From Prunella strophiata (Eukaryota; Chordata; Aves; Passeriformes; Prunellidae), in contig JAZBQD010000017.1 of assembly GCA_036583965.1 (NCBI GenBank), positions 24,958,385 to 25,022,384 on the forward strand: a DNA stretch of 64,000 bases, given 5' to 3'. The position numbers were made by a program, and so were the translations under genes. The first letter of the stretch is position 1. Each line of letters starts with the position of its first letter. The notes beneath the pieces were generated by a model that saw only the letters and a list, made by a program, of their open reading frames with translations, was not told the origin of the DNA and searched no databases. Positions 25,283-38,300 of the stretch are shown in pieces.

Positions 25283-25308
25283 AAATGTTACAATATATTG
25301 TAACATTT
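25283..25308. repeat. Perfect 26-bp palindrome
   Basis: The left half aaatgttacaata (25283-25295) is followed directly by its exact reverse complement tattgtaacattt (25296-25308), with no spacer. A perfect 13-bp-arm palindrome is unlikely by chance at any given place, even in AT-rich DNA. No gene lies near it. Confidence 0.97.
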
Positions 25309-25747
25309 CTAACACTAGAAAAATGGAAGCACATCCCAATTTTTCTCAGAGATCTGTCACGGCTATGGCTCTACAGGTTAATGGGAACTGAAGAAAGGGC
25401 ACTGTGGTTCACAGAGCCCTCTCCAGATTAACTTCTTGATTGCTGGCTTCAGTTCAATAGGACCAGGATCCTCCTTTTATATGCTACATGTACTTACCTA
25501 TGAATGGGGAACATTATGTACTGAAGGAGTGCTATTGTATCAGTTTATGAAACTTACACCCTCTCTGACACTTAAGCTAATGGTCTAAAACATTATATTC
25601 AGGTTGGACCCTATAGAGGTTTTTTATCCCCCTCTGGAAATTGGCCCCATTTATTTAATTTCTTAAATTGCTTAAATTGCTCATTCAATAGATTTCTACC
25701 ACTTTACAACATTTGAGCATCACCAGAAAATTAGACCCTCTCTCCCT

Positions 25748-25750
<3 letters not shown>

Positions 25751-25780
<30 letters not shown>
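25751..25780. repeat. Poly-T tract, 30 T
   Basis: Uninterrupted T run directly after a CT-rich stretch (tctccctctc). No polyadenylation signal is found on the minus strand before it. Confidence 0.95.
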
Positions 25781-25786
<6 letters not shown>

Positions 25787-28136
25787 TAACAAGCATGCTG
25801 TTGACCAGAACTTCACATCTTAGAAACTCATTCAATCTTAAAAAATATACCAGCACCAATGGGACACTTTTGGTTCACCAATACTTCAGAATACAGTAGT
25901 GTAGAAACATGGAAGAATTTTCTACATTCACAGGAAAATGCGTAATAATAATGTCAGAGATGCTGTATTTCTGGGTACATTTCTAGGTATCCATTGAGCA
26001 TGCATTCAGATGTTTACCACAGCTGTTAAACTGACAAGAAATAAAGATCTTCTTTAAGAAAAGCCACTTGAGGTTCATCTTGCAGTTTTTAATCTCAGGT
26101 TTTCCATGTACTGAAAGCAAGAAGATGATAAGGTTGCTCTGCTGAAGCATTGTATTTTAAATAGAGTGATGAGTTGCTGGGTGCTGTGCCAATAGGCTGA
26201 ATGCTCATAAACAAGCTGGATCTTGGAAATAAGTTAACATAAGTATGTGGACATATTAGAGTTAGAGTTAACCTGGCCATAAAGCTGACTAGTGGCAGTG
26301 AGGCAGCAGGAAACACCAGTCAGAGATGTGCTGGCTAGCAAGCCCTCCAGTAACCCAGCATCAGTGGCCTGCAGTCCTGCAGCACTTTGCCTTCATTGCT
26401 CTTACATGCTCTTGCCTTCATCCCAAAAACAGGGCCTTCAGAACTGCAAATTATACAGACATCTTGCATTTTCAACAACTTTAATTTCTCCAGTTGCATT
26501 CAATGGTACTATGAGGTCTGTTTAGCCTTGCAGTGCCTCCTGCCTCTAATAAAGCTCTGAGTTGTGCTGTGTTTTTCCTTTTTTTCATTTTTCATTAAGA
26601 TTTCAGGTAAGAGTTCTATTTGGGTTTAATATCATGGTTATTGTACATCAAAATGAAGAGTCTGTGTATTACTTACACATAACATTGCCTTTCTCCGTTT
26701 TGCAACATTCATAATTTAATTTCTTATTGTAAATGAATAGCCTTTGTTATGTAGAAGCTAATACATGCTTTTGGCTTAATAATACTTGGAAATAAGGAAA
26801 ATGTAATTACAAAGGCTATGCTCCCCATTAACTTGTTTGTATACTAGAGTATGTCCAGTCTTAGCAGTAATGTCATCATAATTTTGTAATGAACTGAAGA
26901 TAGCTGGAGAAATGAGCACAGTGTCAATTTTAGCCTTAGCTGCAGGAAGGGATTAGCCTTTAATTCACAAAGACATCTTCTTAGCCTTGCTGTTTGAAGT
27001 ATTTGGTTTCTCAATGTACAGACCCTCTCTATCACTCAGCAGGATTTGCAGGTGCCTCTTTCAGTAAAGCAAGCCTCAACTCACACATTACAGGAGTGGA
27101 GGAAAGGGACAGTGCTAAAACAGGGGTTAGCTAAACCTTTAATTAGCATAACTAGCGTGCATACGACTTCATATTTATTTATTGGTAGGGTAGACTGATC
27201 AGTCCTGGGAAACCACCACCTTTCTCCTGAGTTGGGACAATTTTTCCACCTGAGTCTTTGACTCAGGATCACTGGGGCATGCAGGACAGTGATGGATTTC
27301 TTTCTTTTCTGCTAAAGATGTCTGTGACAAGAGAGCAGAGTTTCTTTCTCATTGATCTCCTCTTGTATTTCAACTGTTAAAACAAGTAGGGTCATAACAG
27401 CAGAAGGGAGCAGGGCTTCCAGCAACCCCACGACCTCTCCCAAATATAGAAACCACCTTGATGAGAGAAGCAGCAGAACAGCTTGCACTGCTAATAGCTT
27501 CCCTCTCTGAGAAGTGAGTATTCACACATCCGCTGTGAATCCCAGCAGGCCAGAGCTAGAAGAAGGGGTCATATAGATTTTTCTAAACTTAATAAAGTCT
27601 TTAGGATTCTAAACACTTGGACTGTGGCAGAAATAGGCAGCTTTGGATACACTTACAACTCTGAAGCAATCAAGATATCTTTCAAGTAAAAGGCACTTTC
27701 ACTCCCAGGGACCTTAGGAAATGAATAACTCATCCCATAGCCACAACTATTCTTGGAGCAATGCACAGCTAAACATCCTTGTGTACTGCTGACCTGTAGT
27801 GCCTCTCTCCAAAGACCTTCAAAGTTGCTCTAAGTGACTTAAATACAAAAGGGTCAGGATGCAAAATAAGGTTTTACCTGAAATCTGTTTATATCAGAGA
27901 AGGTCTGTTTTTGAGATGTGGGGTTTATATCTGAAAATTGATGTGAGCAACCTATGTGTAGTTGCAGAACAGGCTGATGTGAAGAGTTTAGCATGATGAA
28001 ATTATGTTAATTCAGTACCAACAAACAATTCCCTTTTACAAATAACACTGGGTTAGATTTCTCTATATTTTGTATAGCATGGATTAAGTTCAGATGTGAA
28101 TTCCAGATTTTCAGGCTGACCCAGATCTGAATTTTG

Positions 28137-28137
<1 letters not shown>

Positions 28138-28170
<33 letters not shown>
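28138..28170. repeat. Poly-T tract, 33 T
   Basis: The longest homopolymer in the window. On the minus strand it would be a poly-A, but no AATAAA-type signal precedes it and the adjacent sequence is not a recognisable retrocopy. Confidence 0.95.
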
Positions 28171-28171
<1 letters not shown>

Positions 28172-31100
28172 GTGAAAAAGGATGAACATTTTTATCAGTA
28201 TTGATATAACATATTAGTAGTAGAACTGGTAAAACAGTGGTACAACTGTAAAGTCAAGGTACACCCTCATCCTTCTTTTCTGGTGTGCTTGCCATTCACA
28301 TAGTCATGAAGTGACTGGTTTTGTAGAACTAGAGATTAATGTACAATTTGCAAACTAAGCTGCTGTTCATTTGAGCAAATGTACATTTGCTGAAAGAGGA
28401 GCTACATCTGACCAAAAGACATATTACATTGAAAAGAAGTACACAAAAAGCATAAAAGTGAAAATGCCAGTCTTAAGGTTAGGATATATTTTGATGGCCT
28501 GAATCTATCCTTAATTGTATATTTAACAATCTTTTCTAAGCACAGAAATTTAGCTGAACCTCACTTACATTAATGAGGATATGCTAAGTAATATCAACTA
28601 CAAATCCATGCTGAAATTCTGAGCTGAAGAAAGCAGAAAATGACCTTTTAAAGCTGGAAGGTAAGGGTGAAAGTGAAGCTGCTTTTGTGTAGGAGAATTG
28701 GCAGCTTAACCTTATGCAGCTGGGCCTATGAATTTTTGCCTTAGGCTAGAAGAGCACAAGATGAGCATTTTCTTCTTAGAAGGCTGAAAATGCGTGGTTA
28801 TAAAATCCAGTGGGTCTGTATTGACTTTGCTATTTTCTCTGTTTCTCCAGCATCTTGTCTCAAGACTTCTCCTTTTCATGGAAACAGATTCACAAATTGG
28901 TGCATGGCAATAATTACCTAGAATAACTTTTGCAAGAAATTAATCTTTTATAAGAAAAATGCTAACCAGGTTTTTTGCAGACTTCCAAACTACCCTAGGC
29001 ATCTTTTCTAAACACCTATTGCCCTCTCACTGAAAGACTGAAACAGTACTAGCTCCAAGAGGTGATAAAAATATTTTTAGGGAAAACCAACTATTACTAT
29101 ATAATTTTCTTAAATCAGGGTTCTTAAGGCTTTTCTTCTAACAGAATAGTTAACATATTTAACTGGTTTAAACTTATGTTATGCTATGACTTGGAAAACT
29201 TTCAGCTTCTCCATGGTTCTTTTGGTTTATAACTTACAAAGGATTTCAGCAAATGAATCTGCAAAGTTCCCCTTTCTGAGGAACTAGAAGCTATCTCAAA
29301 TAATAATGTGTCATTGTGCAGGAATAAGTTCTGTCTCTCCTTATCTCATAACTGTTCTGCATGGACTTTTGCTCCTGCTTCACCTAAACCACTCTTTCTA
29401 AAAGCTGATTTCTTAAGAATCTAACTTTGTACCTGCACAACAGGAAGATGATTTGTCTGTCTTAACCCTAAAGACATTTAAGAGTTAAAGTAACTTTGAA
29501 GTTCTGTTCTGTTGTGTTAAAACTCTGAAGAATAAAAATTTGAAACACATGGAAATACACTGGAGTCTTATAAGCAGACTAATGGAGTCTTCCAGCAGTG
29601 AGCTGGAAAATGTTTTTTGTTTCCTGAGCATAGCCCTTTCCATTGTGTTAAAACCATCTTCTCTCTCCAAATATAGCTAGAAAATTCAGTTGTCTGTTTA
29701 TGGGATACACTGAACTCTTTTTGTCAAGAATGCTTATAGTCAATACTGGATTGGGTACAGCTTATTTTTCATCAACAATGCATGTACATCTGTCTTTTTA
29801 TTATAAACCTCTTTGCATTATCCAGAAAAGACATGATAAGTTCTGATGGCAGAGGAAATGTACTATTTTTTTGAAATTATTTTCATATAATTATTTATTT
29901 CCTGAAGATGATATGAAGCTGATGAAGAATTCTCAGATTTCTTATAGTTAGTCTTAATAAAAGATGTATTCTACTTCTGTAGGGTTTTTATATTAATAAT
30001 TAAGACAAATGCAATAGTTAGTCCCCTAGAAGGAACACTTGTCAAATAGTTTAATATTATCTAGTCTGAAGCTTTCAGTTGAATCCAATTAATACTGGAG
30101 TGTGACAGTGGAGGACCTTCAGCTGATGCTTTTCAAATTCATCAAAAATTGTAATGAGTACTTGTATCCATATTCTGTCTAAGCCAAGTCCATCTTTCAG
30201 AAATGAAGGAGAATAGGAACTTTGCCAGTCATAAAATGCCATGATTTACATTTAAGTTGTTAATCCTGTGCTACCATTCATTACATGTAATTGGTTTTTT
30301 AATTGCATCTCCTCAAAATCTTATCTGTTCAAAGTTCAGCAACCTCTTGCTGTTGAGACCAGCAGAGTCCAATCTTCACTTAAATGTACTCGTTTTTTCC
30401 AGGTGTTATCAGAATTTCAGTAATGAATTCACTGAGATATACCTAACACAGTGTCACTAAGTGAAGAATGTGATGGCTCATCTTGTGTGGTATTAATCAT
30501 GCTTAAAGGAAACCAGTGACACTTTATTCACAATAACAAAATTTTATTAACTTAGATAGGTAGTTTTCAAAGTAATTTTCTGCCTTCTGGTAGTATTGTG
30601 CATGCCTCTATAGGAACAGACAGATTGGCAAAAGTCTTCATTTCCTTAGTTGCTTTTTAAGAATCCCTGTGTCTGTTTCATTCTTGACATCAGAGATATG
30701 TTGGTTGAAATCCACTGACTTAGTAAATAAATGAAGAAGACAGGACATCTGATTAGAAATGTTGTAAGGAAAAATAATGTATATAATGGCTAATGAATTT
30801 ATTTCAGGCTCATTGTTCTGCTGTAGGACAGTTCCCAAGCCAGCAAACAAACCCAAATGTATAAGCATATGTAGAGATAAAGCTGCAAACAGATGAAGAC
30901 TTTTCAAGGCCTTGAAAAACTGTCCATCTTGGTATTTGTACTTTTTGTAGAAAAAAATATAGGAAAAAAAATAGAAAAGCAGCTTATCCCTTTTTTTTAA
31001 AAAAAGGAAAGACACTGTGAATATCAATGCATGAAACTCGTGGATAATAGAACGATAGGTTTCAGTTCATTAATGTGTTGTAAATTCGCTTAGATACCTT

Positions 31101-32414
31101 GCTTGCCATGAAGTAAGATCTGCCAGGGAAATTGCTAATTCTTGTATCCAGCCATTACTAGCTCACCTAATCACTTGAAAGTCATCTTGGTGAGCTTTGC
31201 CACTTCCCTCAGAAGTTGGTTATTGTAGACCGTACTAAAATCAATGCAACCTCCATGAGGTTGTTTAAAATAACCCTAAAACATATTGCATTTAAAACAG
31301 TAGTTTAGTCTTTGTATGATTTTGTTTTTCTGTATTCTTCTAGAACAAACAGTTTTTCCAATACAAGTAACTATGAATGCTGTTTGGGTGTTTTGTGCTC
31401 ACAGTACACATTGCATGAAATTTGCAAATGTAGTTATTCAGAAAGCAATGCTGTGATCATTCTTTTCCTACTGTTAAAGTGCAGTTGCATATAAATACAT
31501 AGATATATCTAAGTGTGTAGTTGTGTTGTAGATACCTGTAATTTTAAAATTTTATCGAGATGGGCCCTCAGTTCATTATCTGTCCACTCAGTCGCCTCAG
31601 TTAGATATCAAAGGAGTTGATATATGACAGCAAAACTTTTTACTTTGGAGGAAGGAGAGGGACAGAGAAAGAAGATTGTCTAAGGAAGAACAATGCAGAG
31701 TAAATGATTTATATAATATCATGATTACTAAGTAAACCTAAGCAAATGTCCTCATTTAATAGACATTGTTTTCTTGATCAAAACATATCTTCTTTATGTG
31801 TAATATTTGTGTGTATTCCTTAGTATGATTTATAGCAGAGTTTTCATTCCTGCTGCACTCCTATATCAAGAGACAATTGCTCACATGCTGATCTATCATT
31901 TTAATGCGGTAGAAAAGTGTCATCTTGCAGAACTGGTGAGTGAACATTTTCAGGAGAGAGCCTCAGCTGAACTGACAACAGGCACTTCAGTGAACAGTAA
32001 CTTGCAATTCTATTTGAGGTACCTTGGTAGCTTTGAAAACATCCTCTTAGTGGCAGTGACTGAATGAAAACAAAAAGTTGAAGAGCCACTTACAGGACCT
32101 GTCTGCGAATGACAGAGTAAGACTTTGTTGAAAGTGGAACAGGAGCCCTTTGCCCAGCTCAGGCCCAAGCTGGGATGGACATGCCTCTCCCAGAGCAGAC
32201 ACACAGTCACCCTTTTGAAAATCAGAAATGGGACTGGAAGTACACACAGTGTTTGTTGAATCAAGACACAGAAACAGATAAAAGGTCTGTAATTCGAGTT
32301 TTTCTGGACAGAAACAGATGCTGCAGCTTTGGAGAAAGTCTCCATTGGAGACCATTTTGAAGACCTTGCAAAAGGACATTTTCTTCTGTGGCAAGCAATG
32401 TGTTTTGCAAAAGT

Positions 32415-32432
32415 ATTAATTAATTAATTAAT
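32415..32432. repeat. (ATTA)n microsatellite
   Basis: Four and a half perfect copies of the tetranucleotide ATTA. Short, with no apparent context. Confidence 0.9.
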
Positions 32433-33205
32433 CTAATTCTGTCAAATTTTTATCTCAAATTTTTTATTATTCTTATTTTTTATGTGACAGTGACAACTTC
32501 ATTTTTGACAGGACTTAAAACATAATCAGACTTTTCGAACAGGTTTATTTTTTTCTTATTTCTATAATGAAATGCAATTCTAATAACAGTACATAGGTAC
32601 ATATTTTATTGCTTTTTTTACTTCTGTTGGCTTAGACTAGGATAAATTGGACATAATTGGACAAATTACATTTTCTAAAGCATCATTCTATTATTTCTAT
32701 CATCCCTTTCCCTAATAAGCAAAAAAGAGAATCTCTGGTTATCTCAAAGAATTAAAGGAAAGTTGTGAGTAGTGATGGTTGAATGCAAAATTTCACAAAT
32801 TATCTTCAGTGTTTGCTATTCTCACATATTTTAGCGAGTCCCAGTTACTCATAAGCACTGCTCTACAAAAAATATGTTATCCAATTATTGTAAAAGTAAT
32901 GCAAATATAGAAATTTTCCTACTTTTCATTTTATTCAGAAGACAAGAGAGGAGAAAGCAGATATGCAATATTAATTTAAAAAACAACAGAATTTTTTTTT
33001 TTTTCAGAAACATAATGTGTCAGGGAATAGAAGATATTTGTAGGAAAAGAAAATCAAACTCTAGCTAGGACTGACCTTCTTTTAGAAGATGTTGTGCAGG
33101 AATAGATGGGGTTATGCTCTGTTTTGTGGTTTAGTGAACAGTGATAGAATTCAATACTAAGGAAAATAGTAAATCAATAAAAAGATCACAAAAACACCCT
33201 GAATC

Positions 33206-33223
33206 AAAAAAAAAAAAAAAAAA
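33206..33223. repeat. Poly-A tract, 18 A
   Basis: Uninterrupted A run. An aataaaaa string lies about 30 bases upstream (near 33176-33184), so a decayed retrocopy tail is conceivable. The sequence before it shows no recognisable gene. Confidence 0.85.
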
Positions 33224-34519
33224 GTTTGTTGTGCTTCATCAGCTTATACTGTTGTTCCAAGATGTTCTTAGTCAGAGTTCCTAGGGATTCAATTATGTAT
33301 TCTTACCCTGTTTCCCTACAGGAAAGTATTATTTCCTCTCTAGGCTAATCTACAGTACAGTTTCAGTTAAAATTTATGAGGAGAGGGAATAAAACAATTT
33401 TGGGTAACATGGTAAGACCCAGGCTTTATTACTTCTCTTTCTTAATGGTTTGTGTTTTTCTGGCAAGGCAATTAGGAATTTGCCTTTCACTTTGGCCAGA
33501 CTGGACAGCATTTACTGTCACTCAGTTAATCTGATATCAGCCTTCTTACTGGTACCACATAGTAAGCCCTTCACTTGCTGCATTTAGCATATTATGTAGC
33601 CACATAATCCATCTAAAATACCTTATCAGGCAGTGTGCTTTGCTTTGCCTCTTTGTTGTACAGGTGTAAATTGCTTTCCAGAATGCACAGGAGTACCAGA
33701 CAAAATGAATATATATCAAAGATGCACAGCATCATAGTGTAAAGAATGTAGTTCATGCATCAAACATCCATTAAAATCAAGAATGTGAAAATGTGTAGAA
33801 GACACTTCTGTTTCACTGAAATCCTTCAAAAATACTGGCTGTGAAGAATTAAGATGATGTTATTAAATATTCCCTACATTATCTTAGTTCTGGTCCTCTG
33901 AAGCAATAGTTAAAATTTCTACCAGGTACAGAGACATTAGCAGGGAATGTTATAATGCTGAAAATGCAACCTAGAAAATCATGTCACCATATGAAGGACT
34001 GCTGGAATGGTTAAAAATAAGGCCTAACTCTCTATAAACCAAAAAGCTTCAGTGGACAGTCAATGACATCTCAGTTCACTGCAGCAGAGCCTTTCGTGGC
34101 CTTCCAGCATTTTGCTGACCCTTTCTAGATGGAAGTTTAACAATGAATTATATAAAAATGTTATTTAACTCAGTGTTGGAAAGGGATAGCTAGATCTATG
34201 ATTTGTGTAAACAAGAATCATAAAGAGTTCAAAATCAAGAATTAACATGTAAATTGACTGAAATTCTTCTCAAATTTCAACTGGATTCTCCTTGTCTTTG
34301 ATTTGAAGGGAAGTTGAGTCCCCAGGATGGAATTCCATGCATTTTTTTCAAATTTTGCTTCTGAGTTGGGTGTGAGAAACTGAAATGTTAACTGTTAATG
34401 CCTCAAACAATTGTCCTTTTGAAAAGGCAGAGGCTGCTTTGCTAATGATGTGTATAATAGCAGCCCAGGTGCAGAGGGGGTGAGCACCAGAGGGTGACCA
34501 TCACAAATCAACCTTTGTT

Positions 34520-35300
34520 TAGTAAAAAGCTAGGGTTTAAGCCAGGTAAGGGAGAAGGCTGGTAAGAAGCAGTTAGTGAGATAGTGCTTTTTATCATTCC
34601 AATGTCCTCCCTCCAACAACCTGATCAGTTGTAAAACTCCACCCTCCTGCCCAGGGGCAGATTGGGACAGTACTTGTGGAGATGAAGGTATCTGACCCTT
34701 CTGATGGGGCATAACTGGCTCAGCTACTCTGGTGTGAGAGGCAGCTGTCATGTCTTAGAAGGTGCCTGGGTGTTCCCATAAACCTAAAGGTATATTAACC
34801 CACTGAACTCAGTTTTGTGGGGCTCCCCTGCCCCTGACAGATCCAGACTATGACAATCACTTCAACCAGCAGACACTGAAACTGCAACAATCAGGTCTCA
34901 TTGCTGACGAATGGGTGGTGACATCTTCCTATTCTTATTCCTTCTCTCTCTTTCTTTCTCTCTTTTCCTAACTTCTTTTCAAAATATATTGTAAGCCAGA
35001 CTAAAAAATCCCAGTCAATGTCAGTTAGTACCTTGTGTCTGGATAAGTTAAAATTGGCTAAGATTAAGTTAAAGTTTGTGAAATGCCTTACTCTGTCTGG
35101 ATGTTGCTTTAAATTTGCCAAGTAGCTTTTTCTACCTTAATGTTCTAAAGTTTGCAAATAAAATTTGCCATTGAATGTTCTGAGAATTTTGTTGTTTCTC
35201 CTGTGCACTGCCCAGAATGATTAAAACAAAAACCATCTGAGCAGTCCAGGGCATAAAACTGAAAAACCTGAAAATCATAAAACCAGAACTCCTCTTGTTG
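34520..35300 (+). mobile_element. Probable old LTR-type repeat
   Basis: This stretch is less AT-rich than its surroundings and has the composition of an avian retroviral LTR with flanking sequence. It has a promoter-like ggtatatta at 34789-34797, followed 50 bases later by a pyrimidine-rich 'ctcccctgcccctgacagatcc' stretch. There is a CT-rich block at about 34939-34970 and a polyadenylation-type AATAAA at 35157-35162. The wording is similar to bird LTRs I have seen, but I could not find terminal TG/CA with matching target duplications. Both edges, the class and the orientation are therefore uncertain. No viral coding sequence is recognisable. Confidence 0.45.
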
Positions 35301-38300
35301 CGTTGAGTCTAACAAAAAGTTATAAAAATAAACAAACAAAAGGAATTGTAAGTCTAAATGTTGCAAGTACTGCAGAGCTGACAAAACCAAAGAAATCCTT
35401 CTGTGACATTGCAAACATCTACTACCCAAGAGGTTCTTATGTTTTCAGTATGACTTGATCTCCCATAGCTGGTAAGCCTCTCAAGTCCAGTGTGTCTTTG
35501 TGTACTGGCAGTACACTATCAAAGTGTCCAAGTGTGTGTTGTGGCTGCTTTTTCTTTGCAGTGGAGGGCTGCTCAGGAGAGGTGATCTTTGAATCTTGGA
35601 AAAATTCATGCAGGCTGCAATAGGAACCCTTTGGAACTTGATTGGCCCTGTCCTTTTGTCCCCCCTCTAAAATTATATAAGTTTAATAACAAAGAATTTA
35701 GAAACTCCACAGGTAGAAATCTCAGAGTTTGTCCAAATACCAAGGCTTGGGGTTAGTATCTTGATTTCTCTGCAACAGAATGAAAATGCCAGGATGAGAT
35801 TCTTATGTCATCAGGGGTGGGCTTCACCACTGTCTTGTTCAGAGGAGACAGGCTTGTCCTATTTTGTGGTAATTACAGGGAAAGAAGGGAAAAGTAGAAG
35901 GAAATATGGAGGACTGTTAAGTATAAAAGAAGGACAAAGTAGTTCCATTTCACCTGGATGATTAAACTCAAAATATGGATGAGATTAACAGAAGCTATCA
36001 CCTCTACCAGTCGTTTTTCTTTCTGGATTCAAGTTCAGCCTTTTGTCAATAAACCGTATAGAACAATTTCTAATTACAACACAGCTGTACAAGCCTAAGT
36101 TGTTGCTATAAACGTCTTTAATTTGCTTAACTCCAAATATATACTCATCTACTCAAAGAATTTGGGAGGTTAGAGAGATTCTGACTCTAGAAAAGACATC
36201 AAATGGCAGAAGCAGATTAATTTCTTGGCCAAATATGAAACTGTTTTCATGAAAATACACTCAAAAAGAAAGCAAGAGTAGTGGTCACACTATATCTCAG
36301 TTTCCCATGCTTATTCTTGAGAGGCAAATGGCAAGGTGCTTTAGAAAAAAATTTTGAGTGGTAACAGATAAGTCAACCTGTATTTATACAAGAAGTACTT
36401 TAACAATTTTGACAATTTTTAAAATGCCAAAGGACCTCTGTTGTTCTTACTCTGTTTGCATCAAATATCCCAAATGCTTGTTCATATAGGTTTGAATACA
36501 CTGATCTCCATGACCACTTCTCATTGCCACTCTATTTTGATCTTTTAGCAGTCAAAGGGTACCTAGATATGAGAGGACTTCTTAGGCATGCTTTGGAATA
36601 GCCACTCATTTGTACTAGTTTTTAGTGATCTGTCCCTTCAAAATCAGACTCTTAGTTAAAAAAATAGCTCAACTCAGCATATGCCAGCACAACTCTTTTT
36701 ACTTTGTATTCTTGTTTTTGCTTTTTATTCTTGTGATGAAGAAGGAAAGAACAGAATTATTATTTACTCTATCTCTGGTTAAGTAGATGATGAAGGCTTA
36801 AAATAGTCAGTTAGAGAAGTGGCTACTGTACCAATGCTGCAGAAACAGGCTATGGATGTGGATCAGATGGAGTAATGAACATAATATCAAAGCTGTTTCA
36901 CAAAAGTTTGGTAATTCTGTACAGTTTAGGCCATGACTGAAACTTAAAGTCCTGTCAGGACTAAATTTCATTATTATCTAGAATTTTCATGCATTGCAAG
37001 TGATGTCTCAAGTTTTCTCTCTAATTCTGTGGTTAAAATGCTGTTGTGTTTTGCTTTTAAATTAATCTAAGGTATTACAGGTAAAAGTGATTGTCTAAGA
37101 CCATCTTTCAGGTTTTTCCTCCATAATACATATATGTATATGCCTTTTATGGAGAAGGATGAAACAATATTTATAAGTATGGAGGTTTTACATAGTTGGG
37201 GTTTAAAGAGAAATTAAACCTACAAGCCTTCAAATTTCTCCAAATCTTCATAATGACTAAATGTGGTTACACAAATATGTTCCCAGAAAAAGCATATAAA
37301 TCAGTTGTAATTCAATAAGTTCTGCTACATTATTTTGGTATTATTCACCTGGGATAATCATCATAGAGCTCCAGTGTATTTTTGTTTTTCTGAGTTAAAC
37401 TCTGGCAATCAAAACAGACTGTGTACTTTCACCTCAGAAAGATAAATATGCTGAGAATAAAGTGATTGGCACAGTTTGCCCTTCAACACATATCAGCATC
37501 TAGGCTTTTGTGGATATCAAGACACATGATTGGATACTTCATGCCCAGTAAAAAACCATGCTGCAGAAATCTGCCTGAAATGCAGTTGTGGAAGACATTG
37601 AAGCTGTCCTTCCAGGTCAAAGTTCATTTTGAGTCCAATCTATTTTCTTATTAGAGAAGATCAGGGGAATCTTCACAAAGCCTTCTTCATGCAATCATAG
37701 TTGCAAGCTGTGCTTTTTGGCTCAAGTAACTCATTAATGACATGAAAAGGAGCAGCGAGCCAGCTCTTTGAGGAAATTATGTGGTAATGATAAGCTGCCT
37801 AATCCTTCAGGAGAACAGTCCATTTTGCAGAACTGATAATTTACACGTAGTTGAAAGAACACCATGAAAGCCCCTTGAAGACTGGCAGCTGACTACCATA
37901 CAGAGGGATGGGTTTTTGTTTGTGTTTGCCAGCCAGTCTAGGCTATCAGCCTAATAACTCTCTCTCAGTGCCTTATAACAGCTCTATGTAGACCCATTCA
38001 AAGCCCTTGATCACACCAGAAGGAGAATAAAGAGGCCTCCATACTCATGCAAGGAGGAAAGAAACCAAAGCATCTGCTTCAGTGAAAGCAAATCTGGGTA
38101 GCTGCTAACGCCTCTTTACAGCAGCCCCAGAGATGACATGAATAAGAGAAGTTTGAATACTGTTTCTGATCTCGATGCCTTTTTTCATTACTCAGCAATG
38201 GAATAGCTTCATGTAAGCTGCAGCTGTTTTGGGTTGGAGGAAAGAGTAGATAGCCGTCAAGCTGCTGAAGTCCAGGGTGGGCCAAATAGCTCAGAAAAAT

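Larger units (their letters stand above)
25309..34519. other. Long non-coding stretch, no gene seen
   Basis: AT-rich DNA without an assignable gene. It contains two long poly-T tracts (25751-25780 and 28138-28170), an ATTA microsatellite (32415-32432) and an 18-A run (33206-33223). Frames of 86-129 codons at 30638-31027, 31807-32067 and 32010-32394 lack known motifs. No transposon was recognised. Confidence 0.6.

Noticed and set aside
28138..28170. Poly-T tract as the tail of a minus-strand processed retrogene
   Set aside because: No polyadenylation signal before the tail on the minus strand and no gene-like sequence next to it. The same reasoning applies to the tracts at 10237, 25751 and 56907.
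30638..31027. 129-codon minus-strand frame
   Set aside because: Rich in F, L, Y and K from AT-rich DNA, no recognisable motif, and it runs across poly-A/T stretches.
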